A stretch of 64,000 nt of DNA from Bowmanella sp. JS7-9 (GTDB taxonomy: Bacteria > Pseudomonadota > Gammaproteobacteria > Enterobacterales > Alteromonadaceae): the NCBI RefSeq assembly GCF_004329715.1, contig NZ_JXSY01000018.1, positions 1 to 64,000 on the forward strand, given 5' to 3'. Position 1 is the first letter of the stretch; each line of letters opens with the position of its first letter. Of the stretch, positions 29,036-38,243 are shown piece by piece. A program made the position numbers and the translations under genes. Below the pieces are notes generated by a model, which saw only the letters and a list, made by a program, of their open reading frames with translations, did not search any database and was not told the origin of the DNA.

Positions 29036-29932
29036 ATGTTTAAAGTCGTGACACCACAATCAGAACAAGACTTTGAAAATTATTATAATTTTCGTTGGTT
29101 AATGCTACGCAAGCCGTGGAATTTTCCGCAGGGTTCAGAAAAAGATGAGTACGAGCAGGTCAGTCACCATCGTATGATTGTTGACTCCCGTGGCGAGGTC
29201 GTGGCAGTAGGGCGTTTGCATTTTAATACTTCGGAAGAAGCACAGATGCGCCATATTGCAGTGGCGGCCAATATGCAGGGCAAGGGCCTGGGTAAAATGG
29301 TCGTGTCGGCTTTGGAGAATGTGGCGCGTAGTGAAGGTGTGCAGCGCATTGTGACCAATAGTCGGGATACGTCGGTGGCGTTTTTTCAGTCTTGCGGTTA
29401 TGACGCCGTACAGGAAATTTCCGCCGATGTGGGCGGGGTGAAACGTTTGCAGATGCGCAAACAACTGACCGAACTCAATGCGATTATGTTACATCCTAAA
29501 TGGTGTGCGGCATTGCAAACTATCTGGCATGAGGGGATCCCCATCAGTGAACAGATGGGCATTAAGATATTTCAGTACAGCGGCCGAACACTGGAAACGC
29601 GAGCGTCACTGGTGAAGAACATCAACCCGCATAACACCATGTTTGCTGGCAGCATTTATTCACAAGCGGTATTAACCGGCTGGGGCATGATTTACCTGAT
29701 GATGCGCGAGCGTAATCTGGACGGTGCGATTGTGCTCGGCGAAGGCAATATCAAATATTCACGCCCCATTAGTCAAAGTCCGCGGGGCTTGTGCAATATT
29801 GAAACGGTACATGAAAATCTGGCCGAATTAGAACGGGGCAAAAAAGCTCAGGTGATGCTGCAGGTGGACATGTACGATGAGTATCAACAATGTGGCCTGT
29901 TCCGCGGAGAATATTGGGTGATACCTGAATAG
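29036..29932 (+). CDS. fabY: GNAT acetyltransferase / hotdog thioesterase fusion (YiiD/FabY type)
   Basis: A 298-residue fusion. Residues 1-145 are a GNAT domain with the acetyl-CoA loop MQGKGLGKMVVSALE. Residues 155-298 are a YiiD_C thioesterase domain (NPHNTMFAGSIYSQAVLTGW). E. coli YiiD has been linked to initiation of fatty acid synthesis through acetyl-ACP and is called FabY there; I use that symbol with care. The neighbourhood yihY, dtd, yiiD is shared with E. coli and supports the identity. The ribosome site at ATG 29036 is weak. Confidence 0.85.
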   Translation: MFKVVTPQSEQDFENYYNFRWLMLRKPWNFPQGSEKDEYEQVSHHRMIVDSRGEVVAVGRLHFNTSEEAQMRHIAVAANMQGKGLGKMVVSALENVARSEGVQRIVTNSRDTSVAFFQSCGYDAVQEISADVGGVKRLQMRKQLTELNAIMLHPKWCAALQTIWHEGIPISEQMGIKIFQYSGRTLETRASLVKNINPHNTMFAGSIYSQAVLTGWGMIYLMMRERNLDGAIVLGEGNIKYSRPISQSPRGLCNIETVHENLAELERGKKAQVMLQVDMYDEYQQCGLFRGEYWVIPE

Positions 29933-29936
29933 CATT

Positions 29937-29965
29937 AAAAAAGGCGCTCATTGAGCGCCTTTTTT
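29937..29965. terminator. Bidirectional terminator between fabY and rpoH
   Basis: Stem AAAAAAGGCGCTC / GAGCGCCTTTTTT with an ATT loop. It has six A before and six T after, so it can stop transcription from both convergent genes. Confidence 0.9.
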
Positions 29966-29979
29966 GAATCTTTGCTTGG

Positions 29980-30831
29980 TTACAGCATGGCAGCTTGTAA
30001 CTTTTTAATCGCGTTTTTCTCAATCTGACGGACCCGCTCGGCTGATACCTGATATTGGTCGGCCAGATCCTGCAGGGTTAGTTTGTCGTCGGCTAACCAG
30101 CGCGTCTGGATAATATGTTGGCTACGCTCGTCCAGAGTACGAATCGCCGCATGCAAACGTGTTGTCGCGGTATCTTCCCAGTCATCATTGATCACCTGGG
30201 CTTCGACGTTTTCAGATTTGTCTTCCAGATATTGTACTGGCGCAAAATTGCCGCTTTCATCATCGTCTGCACTCAGATCAAATGATTGATCCTGGCTGCT
30301 CATACGCGCTTCCATTTGCAGCACTTCGCGCTCACTGACACCTAACTCTTCAGCGACTTTTTGTACTTCTTCGTGGGTAAACCAGCCCAGACGCTTCTTG
30401 GCTTTACGCAGATTAAAGAACAACTTGCGCTGTGCTTTGGTGGTAGCCACTTTAACGATACGCCAGTTTTTCAATACGAATTCGTGGATTTCAGCTTTGA
30501 TCCAGTGCACCGCGAACGATACCAGACGAACACCGACGGTCGGGTCGAAACGCTTGACCGCTTTCATCAGGCCGATGTTACCTTCCTGAATCAGATCTGC
30601 TTGTGGCAGACCATAACCAGAATAAGACTTGGCGATATGCACCACAAAGCGCAGGTGTGACATAACCAGCTTGCGGGCTGACTCTAAATCGCCTTCATTT
30701 TGTAAACGCTCAGCCAGACTACGCTCTTCATCCGCGCTAAGCATATCGATGCTGTTCACCGCAGAGATGTACGCCTCAATGCTTCCACTATGGGGAACGC
30801 TTAATGCCATTGACTGTAGGTTAGTGCTCAT
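29980..30831 (-). CDS. rpoH: RNA polymerase heat-shock sigma factor RpoH (sigma-32)
   Basis: A 283-residue sigma-70 family protein. Region 2 has [39 protein letters not shown] and [20 protein letters not shown]. The RpoH box [15 protein letters not shown] identifies it as sigma-32. Region 4 ends with [23 protein letters not shown] 30831 has GAGGTAAG upstream. It directs heat-shock gene transcription. No ftsYEX genes lie upstream, unlike in enterobacteria. A sigma-E type promoter about 100 bases upstream suggests control by envelope stress. Confidence 0.97.
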   Translation of the reverse strand: MSTNLQSMALSVPHSGSIEAYISAVNSIDMLSADEERSLAERLQNEGDLESARKLVMSHLRFVVHIAKSYSGYGLPQADLIQEGNIGLMKAVKRFDPTVGVRLVSFAVHWIKAEIHEFVLKNWRIVKVATTKAQRKLFFNLRKAKKRLGWFTHEEVQKVAEELGVSEREVLQMEARMSSQDQSFDLSADDDESGNFAPVQYLEDKSENVEAQVINDDWEDTATTRLHAAIRTLDERSQHIIQTRWLADDKLTLQDLADQYQVSAERVRQIEKNAIKKLQAAML

Positions 30832-31171
30832 TACTTACCTCATTCACAAAAGGGTCTGTTAGTCTATCACTCGAATACCAGCCTTGCCATTTGTCGAACG
30901 GTTAAATCTGGTATCTCGTCGTAACTGCTTTGAGTCACAGACAAATCAAAAGTTCAACGTGTGCACAAAACGATCAAATTCAAGGGTTGCGATAAGCAAT
31001 TCGTTAAAAATTCATCGTTTTGTATCGCAGACCGCGATACGCATACATTATTGTCCCAGTTATATATCAAAAAAATGCGTTTGGATCTGCTGTAATTCGG
31101 GCAAACAGTAACAATTTTTGTCACTTGAACAAAAAAGCAACAATAGCGCAGTGAAATGACAGGAGAATGAC
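30832..31171. other. Intergenic region upstream of rpoH
   Basis: About 340 bases without a credible gene. It contains the rpoH ribosome site, the sigma-E type promoter, a perfect 7-base inverted repeat GTATCGC / GCGATAC with a 5-base loop at 31022-31040, and a smaller TTGC-GATAA-GCAA repeat near 30988. Additional sigma-70 promoters and regulator sites for rpoH are likely but I cannot fix them. Confidence 0.6.
30928..30957 (-). promoter_or_regulatory. Sigma-E type promoter of rpoH
   Basis: Minus strand: -35 TTGAACTT (30957-30950), a 16-base spacer, -10 TCAAAG (30933-30928). The -35 and spacing match the known sigma-E promoter P3 of E. coli rpoH (GAACTT, N16, TCTGA). It predicts an untranslated leader of about 90 bases. 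Confidence 0.65.
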
Positions 31172-31199
31172 AAAAAAGGGTACCGAAGTACCCTTTTTT
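31172..31199 (-). terminator. Terminator of the membrane pyrophosphatase gene
   Basis: Twelve-base stem AAAAAAGGGTAC / GTACCCTTTTTT. Read on the minus strand the loop is C(TTCG)G, the extra-stable UUCG tetraloop, followed by six T; it begins 13 bases after the stop codon. Confidence 0.9.
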
Positions 31200-31212
31200 A
31201 TCGTGTCAGAAT

Positions 31213-33207
31213 TTAAAGCAACGGGGCAATGACCAAAGACACAATGGCCATCACGTTGATTAAGATATTCATAGCCGGGCCGGAGGTATCCTTAAACGGA
31301 TCACCCACGGTATCACCGACTACAGTGGCGGCGTGTACCGGAGAACCTTTGCCCCCATAGTTACCTTTCTCCACATATTTTTTAGCGTTATCCCATGCGC
31401 CGCCGGCATTGGCCATCATCAGTGCCATCAGCACACAACCAAGTAACGCACCGCCCAACATGCCACCGAGTGCATGGGCGCCTAAGCCGAAGCCGACAAG
31501 AGGGGGAGCCGCCACCGCAATGACACCGGGCAGAATCATCTTTTTCAGGGCGGCCTGAGTGGCGATATCCACACAGCGGCTACTATCCGGATCTGCAGTA
31601 CCTTCCATTAAGCCCGGGATCTCGCGAAATTGACGGCGGATTTCCTGAATCATCTCAAATGCCGCATCGCCTACTGCTGTCATGGTAATTGACGCGATTA
31701 AAAACGGCAGAATCCCACCGATAAACAGCCCCATCAACACGTCCGGATTTCCCAGATGTAGGGTAAAGCCGGGGTTATGTAATGACAGGGTTTCGACAAA
31801 CGCGGCGATAATTGCCAGTGCCGCCAATGCTGCCGCACCGATGGCGAAGCCTTTGCCAATCGCTGCTGTGGTATTGCCCAGTTCATCCAGTGAGTCAGTA
31901 ATTTCGCGGGTTTCTTTGCCGAGGCCACCCATTTCCGCAATACCACCGGCGTTGTCAGCCACCGGACCATAGGCATCGATGGCCATGGTAATTCCAACCG
32001 TTGCCAGCATGCCCACTGCAGCGATACCTACTCCATACAACCCGGACAGATGGGTCGAAATATAGATAATCGCGCAGATGGTTAAGAGTGGAATCGCTAC
32101 CGATTGCATACCGATAGACAACCCCGTAATCATGACAGTGGCTGGGCCGGTTTCGCCGGATTTGGCAATCTTGCGAATCGGCGCAGAGGCAGTGTAATAC
32201 TCTGTCACCAGGCCGATAATAATGCCACCGACGGCACCCGTAATCACCGACCACCATACCTCGCTGGCCACGCCCAGATAACTAAGCACAAATTTCGCCA
32301 CCACGATAAACAAGATCGCTGCGGAAATCGTGCCGGCGCGCAAGGCAACTTCTGGCTTGGAGGAAGACATCATATTTACCAGCAGAATGCCGAGCACCGA
32401 ACAAATCAAACCGGCGGAAGCTAACGCCAGTGGAGTAAACATCAGGGCTTCACGGCTACCCAATGAGCCAATTGCCATGGTCGAGGCGATGGCGATACTG
32501 GCAATCATCGCGCCGCAATAAGACTCGAAAATATCCGATCCCATGCCAGCTACATCGCCTACGTTATCTCCGACGTTGTCGGCAATAACCCCCGGATTGC
32601 GTGGGTCATCTTCCGGAATGCCGGCTTCGACTTTACCGACCAGATCTGCACCGACATCGGCCGATTTGGTGTAAATACCACCACCTACCCGGCTGAACAA
32701 TGCCACGCTGGACGCGCCCATGCCGAAACCATGAATCGCGTGAGCCGATTCAGGATCGCCGCCGAATAACCAGTAGAGTAGCCCCAGACCTAATAAGCCC
32801 ATGGAGGCGACACACAACCCCATGACCGATCCACCCATAAAGGCAATGGATAAGGCTTTCGATGCGCCACTGTCGTGGGCAGCCTGTGTGGTTCGCACGT
32901 TGGCTTTGGTAGCAGTGAACATGCCGATATAACCGGCGAGGCCGGAACAAACGGCGCCTGCCGCAAAGGCTATGGCGGTGTTTTGGCCAAGAGCCATATA
33001 AAGTGCAATCACCAACACCAGCGCGAAGACAAATAAGGTTTTATATTCGCGGTGCATAAACACCATGGCGCCGTCATGGATAGCGTGGGCGATTTTGGCA
33101 ATCACCTGATTGGTAACGGTTTGTTTGGCAATAATGGAATAAATCACGAAGGCTATCAGTAAGCCCCCGATCCCCAGCAAAGGTGGGAGGTAATGCGTCG
33201 TGTTCAT
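31213..33207 (-). CDS. hppA: K+-dependent membrane pyrophosphatase, probably Na+-pumping
   Basis: A 664-residue integral membrane ion pump with about 16 TM helices. The PPi site is intact: [20 protein letters not shown], then [20 protein letters not shown]. The K+-dependence site is Ala in [14 protein letters not shown] (K+-independent enzymes have Lys). In TM6 the Glu is in [10 protein letters not shown], the position found in Na+-pumps such as that of Thermotoga maritima, whereas plant H+ pumps have it four residues later. Annotation pipelines will call it a proton pump (hppA); the residues favour Na+ or mixed Na+/H+ transport. ATG 33207 has GGGGAC upstream. It is divergent from the soluble pyrophosphatase gene. 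Confidence 0.95.
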   Translation of the reverse strand: MNTTHYLPPLLGIGGLLIAFVIYSIIAKQTVTNQVIAKIAHAIHDGAMVFMHREYKTLFVFALVLVIALYMALGQNTAIAFAAGAVCSGLAGYIGMFTATKANVRTTQAAHDSGASKALSIAFMGGSVMGLCVASMGLLGLGLLYWLFGGDPESAHAIHGFGMGASSVALFSRVGGGIYTKSADVGADLVGKVEAGIPEDDPRNPGVIADNVGDNVGDVAGMGSDIFESYCGAMIASIAIASTMAIGSLGSREALMFTPLALASAGLICSVLGILLVNMMSSSKPEVALRAGTISAAILFIVVAKFVLSYLGVASEVWWSVITGAVGGIIIGLVTEYYTASAPIRKIAKSGETGPATVMITGLSIGMQSVAIPLLTICAIIYISTHLSGLYGVGIAAVGMLATVGITMAIDAYGPVADNAGGIAEMGGLGKETREITDSLDELGNTTAAIGKGFAIGAAALAALAIIAAFVETLSLHNPGFTLHLGNPDVLMGLFIGGILPFLIASITMTAVGDAAFEMIQEIRRQFREIPGLMEGTADPDSSRCVDIATQAALKKMILPGVIAVAAPPLVGFGLGAHALGGMLGGALLGCVLMALMMANAGGAWDNAKKYVEKGNYGGKGSPVHAATVVGDTVGDPFKDTSGPAMNILINVMAIVSLVIAPLL

Positions 33208-33508
33208 AGTGTCCCCAGTAGTAAGTACCACAATTAGCGTGACAACTTCCGGACGGCTTGCTCAGAAACACACCTGACTCAAGAGCACACTAATTCCATT
33301 AGCTTTGCCCTTGTTTTTGTTAGAATTTTTATTCACTAACGGTTCGACTATAAACAGCAAATCGGAGCCTGACAATCATCTTGTCGGGATTCTGCCAATT
33401 CTCTTTTCGACATTGGTCGTAAAAGTGTCAGCAGGTTTTGAATGATTGCTGCGCAGCCTATATAATCCGCCGTCTAATTTTATTCATTCACTATCAGGTA
33501 GCTGAACA
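33208..33508. other. Intergenic region between the two pyrophosphatase genes
   Basis: About 300 bases between divergent genes. It holds the ppa promoter at 33438-33466 and AT-rich sequence (33300-33360). I cannot assign the hppA promoter with confidence. Confidence 0.5.
33438..33466 (+). promoter_or_regulatory. ppa promoter
   Basis: -35 TTGAAT, 17-base spacer, perfect -10 TATAAT, 42 bases before the ppa start codon. Confidence 0.75.
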
Positions 33509-34057
33509 ATGAGCTTAAACGCCGTACCTGCAGGGAAGAACCTGCCAGATGAGATTAATGTAATCATCGAAATTCCGGCTCACTCCGATCCGGTTAAATA
33601 TGAAGTAGATAAGGAATCCGGCGCGATCTTCGTAGACCGCTTTATGGCGACCTGTATGCACTACCCAACTAACTATGGTTACGTGCCGCACACATTGTCA
33701 GAAGACGGCGACCCGGTTGATGTGTTAGTGATCACGCCTTTCCCACTGCTGGCGGGAAGTGTGATTCGTTGCCGCCCAGTTGGTGTACTGAACATGACCG
33801 ACGAATCGGGTAAAGATGCCAAGGTACTGGCGGTACCAGTGGACAAACTGTCGACTATCTATCGTGGTATTAACGAAGTTGAGCAAGTACCAGAACTGCT
33901 GTTGAAGCAAATTGAGCATTTCTTCGAGCACTATAAAGATCTTGAGCCAGGTAAATGGGTGAAGATTGATGGTTGGGCCGGTGCTGCCGCAGCCAAAGAC
34001 GAGATCGTGAACAGCGTGAAGCGCTACGAAGACGCAGAAGAAAAACCAGCGTTCTAA
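33509..34057 (+). CDS. ppa: Soluble inorganic pyrophosphatase (family I)
   Basis: A 182-residue cytoplasmic enzyme that hydrolyses PPi to two phosphates. The metal-binding signature is DGDPVDVLV, with [16 protein letters not shown] and [12 protein letters not shown] for substrate and metal contacts. Length is close to the E. coli enzyme (176). AGGTAGC precedes ATG 33509. It lies opposite to the membrane pyrophosphatase, so two enzymes for the same substrate share one intergenic region. Confidence 0.97.
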   Translation: MSLNAVPAGKNLPDEINVIIEIPAHSDPVKYEVDKESGAIFVDRFMATCMHYPTNYGYVPHTLSEDGDPVDVLVITPFPLLAGSVIRCRPVGVLNMTDESGKDAKVLAVPVDKLSTIYRGINEVEQVPELLLKQIEHFFEHYKDLEPGKWVKIDGWAGAAAAKDEIVNSVKRYEDAEEKPAF

Positions 34058-34077
34058 AGCAGATTTCCGTGATGATT

Positions 34078-34102
34078 AAAGAGCCGCAATAGCGGCTCTT
34101 TT
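34078..34102 (+). terminator. ppa terminator
   Basis: Stem GAGCCGC / GCGGCTC with AATA loop, extended by AAA/TTT pairs and ending in four T, 20 bases after ppa. Confidence 0.85.
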
Positions 34103-34181
34103 GTTATGTATGGGTTTTAATTCAGGCATAAGTAAAGTTATGGCAAAATGTTGCCAGAACGAATTCCTTGGACGGTGGTGT

Positions 34182-34646
34182 ATGAAGAATCTATTCGCTG
34201 GCATGTTGTTGAGTGTGTTTGCCTGTGGCCTTAATGCCGCTGAGCCACTTGAAGTCTACTGGGAAGATTTAAAACCTGCAGATTCTGTACTGGCGGAACA
34301 AAGCGTCGACCATTCCGGTTCTGGTGCATCTTCACAAGCACTGGCGCCAGTGATTGATAGCTTCAACGGCAAATTGGTCAAAGTGCCGGGCTTTGTCGTA
34401 CCGTTGGAAGGCGACAAGAATACCTTCAGCGAGATTTTACTGGTGCCGTACTTCGGAGCCTGTATCCACGTGCCGCCGCCGCCATCCAATCAAATAATAT
34501 ATGTTAAATTTGCCGAACCGGTGCCGATAGATAACCTGTATGACCCAATTTGGGTTGTTGGGGTGCTGTCCACCGAAACCTGGCAGGGAGACATCGCCAC
34601 CACTGGTTATCGTTTAGCGGCACAAACCGTTGAGCTTTACCAGTAA
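34182..34646 (+). CDS. DUF3299 family exported protein
   Basis: A 154-residue protein with a signal peptide (MLLSVFACGLNAAEPLE) and the DUF3299 pattern: VYWEDLKPADS, GKLVKVPGFVVPLEGDK, ILLVPYFGACIHVPPPPSNQ. The last motif, with a Cys and a His, is the hallmark of the family. Function is unknown; members are often near metal or redox genes. ATG 34182 has GGACGGTGG upstream; the frame from 34101 starts inside the ppa terminator. Confidence 0.82.
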   Translation: MKNLFAGMLLSVFACGLNAAEPLEVYWEDLKPADSVLAEQSVDHSGSGASSQALAPVIDSFNGKLVKVPGFVVPLEGDKNTFSEILLVPYFGACIHVPPPPSNQIIYVKFAEPVPIDNLYDPIWVVGVLSTETWQGDIATTGYRLAAQTVELYQ

Positions 34647-34733
34647 CCCATTGTAAATCGGTAGAAAATCGCACTTGATCATTCTGTGAATGAACTATAA
34701 TCAGCCATGTTAACGTTAGCGCATGGCTGAGCT

Positions 34734-34760
34734 TATCTTCAGTACGATGGTTGCCGATAA
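34734..34760 (+). promoter_or_regulatory. Possible sigma-28 (FliA) promoter of the chemoreceptor gene
   Basis: An exact GCCGATAA, the consensus -10 of flagellar sigma-28 promoters, at 34753-34760, 38 bases before the start of a chemoreceptor gene. The -35 (near 34734) is poor. A TATAAT at 34696 offers a sigma-70 alternative, but its best -35 is at 15 bases. Confidence 0.4.
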
Positions 34761-34798
34761 GGGTATCAGGCCAGATTCAGCAAGAGAGTTGTAATACT

Positions 34799-36418
34799 AT
34801 GAATTTCCTATTTCGCTTGTCGATAGCTCAGAAAATCTTTTTGATCCCAATCCTGGGGGCGGCCAGCTTCCTGATTTTTTTGGTGATTAATACCACGTTG
34901 TCGCAGACCAACGGGCATCTGCTCACCAATGCACAAACAATTCAGTTTCCTGCATTGCAAACCAGTGAGTCGGCACTGGTGCGCATGAGTAAAGTGCGAG
35001 ACACGCTGAGTAGCGCGGTAACGACTGGCGACGAGGATGCACTGGCCAGTGCTAAACAGCTGGCTGACGAAACCCGCGATGATTTAAATAAACTCAAAGC
35101 ACTGGCGCCGGATTTGGCGACCGAAGCGAACAAAATTCTGACCCGCTTTAATCAATATTTTGATGTTGCTTATGGTGTGTCTGAGTCAATGGTGAACAAC
35201 ACAGCAGATTTCTCCAAGCTGGGTGAACTATCTGAGCAGATGAACAGTCGCTTCGACAGCGCGGTGGCAGATCTGCGTACTTTTACTAATTTGCGTCGCG
35301 AAGAATTTGAAAACGCATTCAAAGCGTATAACTCAAGCCAGGCTTTCCTGTTTTATTTGGGCATTGGCATGGTGGCAATCACCACGTTTGTACTGTTCGC
35401 CACTGCCTGGCTGATTGTGTCGCAGATCCGTGGATCGATTGTGCGTGTCGTTGAGTCATTGCGGGATATTGCTGAAGAAGATGGCGATTTGACCGTACGG
35501 ATAGAAACCCGTTCACAGGATGAAATTGGTGAACTGGTGAAATACTTCAACCTGTTTATGGAGAAGTTACAGGGTGTGGTGAAAGATATCGTCAACACCA
35601 CATTCCCATTATCGCAGTTGGCGCAAAATCTTAATCAGCTGACTGATCAAACTAACCGTACCATCGAAATTCAGCAAAACTCTGCCAATAGCGCCAAGCG
35701 TGCGGTAGATAACATGAATAGTTCGGTTACTCAGGTTGCTGAAAGTGCCGCGGAAGCGGCCAAAGCGGCTAATGATGCCAGTAAAGCAGCGAATGATGGT
35801 CAGCGCGTGGTGGATACGACAGTAAAAAGTATTCAAACCCTGGCGGATAACGTGCGTGAGACCTCTGATGTGATTCGCAAGCTGGAAGAAGACTCCAATC
35901 AGGTCGGTGTGGTATTGGACGTGATTAAGGGCATCGCGGAGCAAACCAACTTGCTGGCACTCAATGCGGCGATTGAAGCGGCGCGCGCCGGTGAACAGGG
36001 GCGTGGTTTCGCCGTGGTTGCCGATGAAGTCCGTACATTGGCATCGCGTACACAGAAATCAACCGAAGAGATTCAGACTACCATTGAGCAACTGCAGTCA
36101 GCGGCGCGCTCGGCGGTTACCGTGATGAACAAAGGCACGGAACAGGCAGAGCAAAGCGTGGATACCGCGCACAAAGCCGGTGATAGCCTGACTGAAATTA
36201 CCAAAACCATCGGCCGCATCAGCCAGATGAACGAGCAAATAGCTCACTCTACCGATGACCAGCAGCAAGTTGCGGTTACCATTGTCGGGCACGTGGATGA
36301 AATTCACACCCGTACTGATGAAACTTCAGCAAATTCCAGTCGCTTGGCGTCTGTGAGTGGTGAATTGGCGGATTTGGCCACCAATCTGGAGTCCATCGCC
36401 AGACAGTTTAAAGTGTAA
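34799..36418 (+). CDS. Methyl-accepting chemotaxis protein (helical-bundle sensor)
   Basis: A 539-residue chemoreceptor: TM1 (about 12-32), a short periplasmic helical domain (about 33-180) of four-helix type without Cache motifs, TM2 (about 182-205), HAMP ([20 protein letters not shown]), and a signalling hairpin with the intact tip [20 protein letters not shown]. It will form arrays with CheA and CheW. The frame from 34751 is longer, but ATG 34799 directly precedes the TM segment. It is a single-gene unit closed by a terminator. The ligand is unknown. Confidence 0.92.
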   Translation: MNFLFRLSIAQKIFLIPILGAASFLIFLVINTTLSQTNGHLLTNAQTIQFPALQTSESALVRMSKVRDTLSSAVTTGDEDALASAKQLADETRDDLNKLKALAPDLATEANKILTRFNQYFDVAYGVSESMVNNTADFSKLGELSEQMNSRFDSAVADLRTFTNLRREEFENAFKAYNSSQAFLFYLGIGMVAITTFVLFATAWLIVSQIRGSIVRVVESLRDIAEEDGDLTVRIETRSQDEIGELVKYFNLFMEKLQGVVKDIVNTTFPLSQLAQNLNQLTDQTNRTIEIQQNSANSAKRAVDNMNSSVTQVAESAAEAAKAANDASKAANDGQRVVDTTVKSIQTLADNVRETSDVIRKLEEDSNQVGVVLDVIKGIAEQTNLLALNAAIEAARAGEQGRGFAVVADEVRTLASRTQKSTEEIQTTIEQLQSAARSAVTVMNKGTEQAEQSVDTAHKAGDSLTEITKTIGRISQMNEQIAHSTDDQQQVAVTIVGHVDEIHTRTDETSANSSRLASVSGELADLATNLESIARQFKV

Positions 36419-36433
36419 TACTACAGCAATAGT

Positions 36434-36461
36434 AAAAAGGCGGTTCGAAACCGCCTTTTTT
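36434..36461 (+). terminator. Terminator of the chemoreceptor gene
   Basis: Stem AAAAAGGCGGTT / AACCGCCTTTTT with a CGA loop and six T, 15 bases after the stop codon. Confidence 0.88.
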
Positions 36462-36571
36462 ATTGGCTGAAAAAAGTCGCTCTCGGGCAAAACATAAGCA
36501 TCTGAACTGAATTTGAACAGCGCATGGTCGATACCTCAGCCAGATTAAGTGTGCGTATTTTTGTCACTTTT

Positions 36572-36600
36572 TTGCTTTCTTAAACTTACTAACCTATAGA
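36572..36600 (+). promoter_or_regulatory. Candidate promoter of the porin operon
   Basis: TTGCTT, 17-base spacer, TATAGA, 29 bases before the porin start codon. Confidence 0.4.
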
Positions 36601-36629
36601 TTTTATTGCACATAATCTGGGAGGTAGGT

Positions 36630-37787
36630 ATGAAATACCCGCGTTTGTTTACGATAACGATATCGGCGTGGGGGATGGCATTGCTCCCTGTCTACGCCGG
36701 CACAGATAATCTCACTTTTAATGGTTTTGGTTCTATTGTTGCAACTAATGTGTTGAGCTCAGACAACAACGCCAGTTTTGAAGAATATTACCTGCGGGGG
36801 GGGGGCTGTCCCTGCTACATCACGGATTATTATACCGGCGGCCTGATCAATGAAGATGACGGTATGTCATTGCGTTATGAGTCGCGTATCGGTTTGCAAT
36901 TGGGCGTGAGAATGACGGATGAGTTGACCTTTACCAGCCAGGTCGTCGCGCGCAGCCTGACCAACGAATTCACGCTGGAATGGGCCTATCTTACCTATCA
37001 AATCAATGATGAATGGAGTGTGCAGGCCGGTCGTAAGCGCATTCCTCTCTACTATTTTTCGACCTTTCAGGATGTAGGCATTGCCTATACATGGGTTCGC
37101 CCGCCGCAATCTCTATACGGCTGGGAGGCGAGTAACTACAACGGATTAAACATCAGTTATGCGGGGAACATGGGCGATACGTCTATTCAGGCCAGCGTCT
37201 ATGCAGGTAACGAGACGATTCGTGATGCTGCCTATAACTCTCTATATACCGATGATCCTTCAATAATTGATGACTCTCGTTGGAAGAATATTGTCGGTTT
37301 TGACGTGGAACTGACCTACGAGTGGTTAAACGCCCGCTTTATTTATCTAACGTCGGACAATTCAGCGACAGATAAGGCTTCCGGTGACTATGAGTTTTAT
37401 CAACCCTTTAGCCAGCAGCGAGTGATGGGGCTGGCAATTAATGGTGACTTTAGTGACTGGTTTTTCCATCTCGAAAAAAGTCAGAACCGGCGAGAAAACA
37501 AAGAAGACGACATTGTGGTAAAAGCGCCGGCGGATATGTTGGCTATCGGCTACCGAATCGGCAACTGGACGCCTTTTGTGAGCTGGTCGCGATATTGGGA
37601 AAAGTCCGATAGCCCCGGCTACGAAGGCGAAGCCGAACGGTTTACGATTAAGTCCATAACCTTGCGTTACGACATTAATCCGGAGAATGCGTTAAAGGTG
37701 CAAATCGAAACCTTCGATGATGCGTCCCAATATGACTTTGTTGGAGATACTCGTGTGTTGTCTGTCTCCTATGACTTTGTGTTCTAA
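36630..37787 (+). CDS. Porin-like outer-membrane protein with G10 tract
   Basis: A 385-residue protein with a signal peptide (ISAWGMALLPVYAGTD) and alternating amphipathic strands (LTFTSQVVARSL, WSVQAGRKRIPLYYF, PFVSWSRYWEKS) ending in SVSYDFVF, whose final Phe is typical for Bam-assembled barrels. A Cys-Pro-Cys motif lies in RGGGCPCYITDYYTGG, and its Gly codons form a run of ten G (36796-36805). ATG 36630 has a strong GGGAGGTAGG site; the frame from 36606 adds eight residues. It is followed after ten bases by a small PstS-like gene, so the pair may handle phosphate or another anion; this is inference. Confidence 0.82.
   Translation: MKYPRLFTITISAWGMALLPVYAGTDNLTFNGFGSIVATNVLSSDNNASFEEYYLRGGGCPCYITDYYTGGLINEDDGMSLRYESRIGLQLGVRMTDELTFTSQVVARSLTNEFTLEWAYLTYQINDEWSVQAGRKRIPLYYFSTFQDVGIAYTWVRPPQSLYGWEASNYNGLNISYAGNMGDTSIQASVYAGNETIRDAAYNSLYTDDPSIIDDSRWKNIVGFDVELTYEWLNARFIYLTSDNSATDKASGDYEFYQPFSQQRVMGLAINGDFSDWFFHLEKSQNRRENKEDDIVVKAPADMLAIGYRIGNWTPFVSWSRYWEKSDSPGYEGEAERFTIKSITLRYDINPENALKVQIETFDDASQYDFVGDTRVLSVSYDFVF
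36796..36805 (+). repeat. Homopolymer tract of ten G inside the porin gene
   Basis: Ten consecutive G encode the Gly-Gly-Gly of RGGGCPC near residue 57 of the porin. Runs of this length in surface-protein genes are classic slipped-strand sites. Confidence 0.95.
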
Positions 37788-37797
37788 GGGGTGAGGT

Positions 37798-38208
37798 ATG
37801 CGTAAAAGTGTTTTTATTGTCGTGGCATCGTTGGTGAGCCTGATGGCAAATGCCGAACTGGCGGTAGTGGTGCACCCCTCATATGCTGATGCGATTTCGC
37901 AGGACGATATCGCAAAAATCTTTCTGGGTAAGGCGAAAACCTTTCCGAATGGCAGTCCGGCAGTGCCAATTAATCAGGAAGACAGTCAGTCCGCAACAGA
38001 CGAGTTCAACAATAAGGTACTGGGTAAGTCGTCGACACAATTGAAAGCTTATTGGTCGAAATTGGTGTTTACCGGCAAAGGTACACCACCTAAGGAAGCC
38101 ACAAATGATGCGCAGGTACTGGAATTGATTGCAAATAATCCAAATATGATTGGTTATTTGGATGCCTCGGCACTGTCGGCAGATGTAAAAGTGGTTGCGC
38201 GGTTCTGA
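37798..38208 (+). CDS. Small PstS-like periplasmic binding protein
   Basis: A 136-residue exported protein (signal peptide about 1-19, SLMANAE) resembling the N-terminal lobe of phosphate-binding PstS proteins: LAVVVHPSYADAISQDDIAKIFLGK and YWSKLVFTGKGTPPKEA, then NPNMIGYLDAS. Full PstS proteins are about twice as long and sit in pstSCAB; no permease or ATPase genes are here. A GGGGTGAGG ribosome site lies at the end of the porin gene, so it is translated from the same message. A role with the porin in anion binding is plausible. Confidence 0.8.
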   Translation: MRKSVFIVVASLVSLMANAELAVVVHPSYADAISQDDIAKIFLGKAKTFPNGSPAVPINQEDSQSATDEFNNKVLGKSSTQLKAYWSKLVFTGKGTPPKEATNDAQVLELIANNPNMIGYLDASALSADVKVVARF

Positions 38209-38212
38209 TGAG

Positions 38213-38243
38213 CAAGAGTGCGCCAGAGCGCGCACTCTTGTTG
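38213..38243 (+). terminator. Hairpin after the PstS-like gene
   Basis: Eleven-base stem CAAGAGTGCGC / GCGCACTCTTG with a six-base loop, four bases after the stop codon. The T-tract is short (TTGTT), so it is a moderate terminator; it also abuts the stop of the convergent oxygenase gene. Confidence 0.6.

Noticed and set aside
30884-31111. 75-codon plus-strand open frame upstream of rpoH
   Set aside because: No ribosome site, unusual composition (many Cys, Ser, Asn), and it lies across the rpoH promoter region; it looks like a chance frame.
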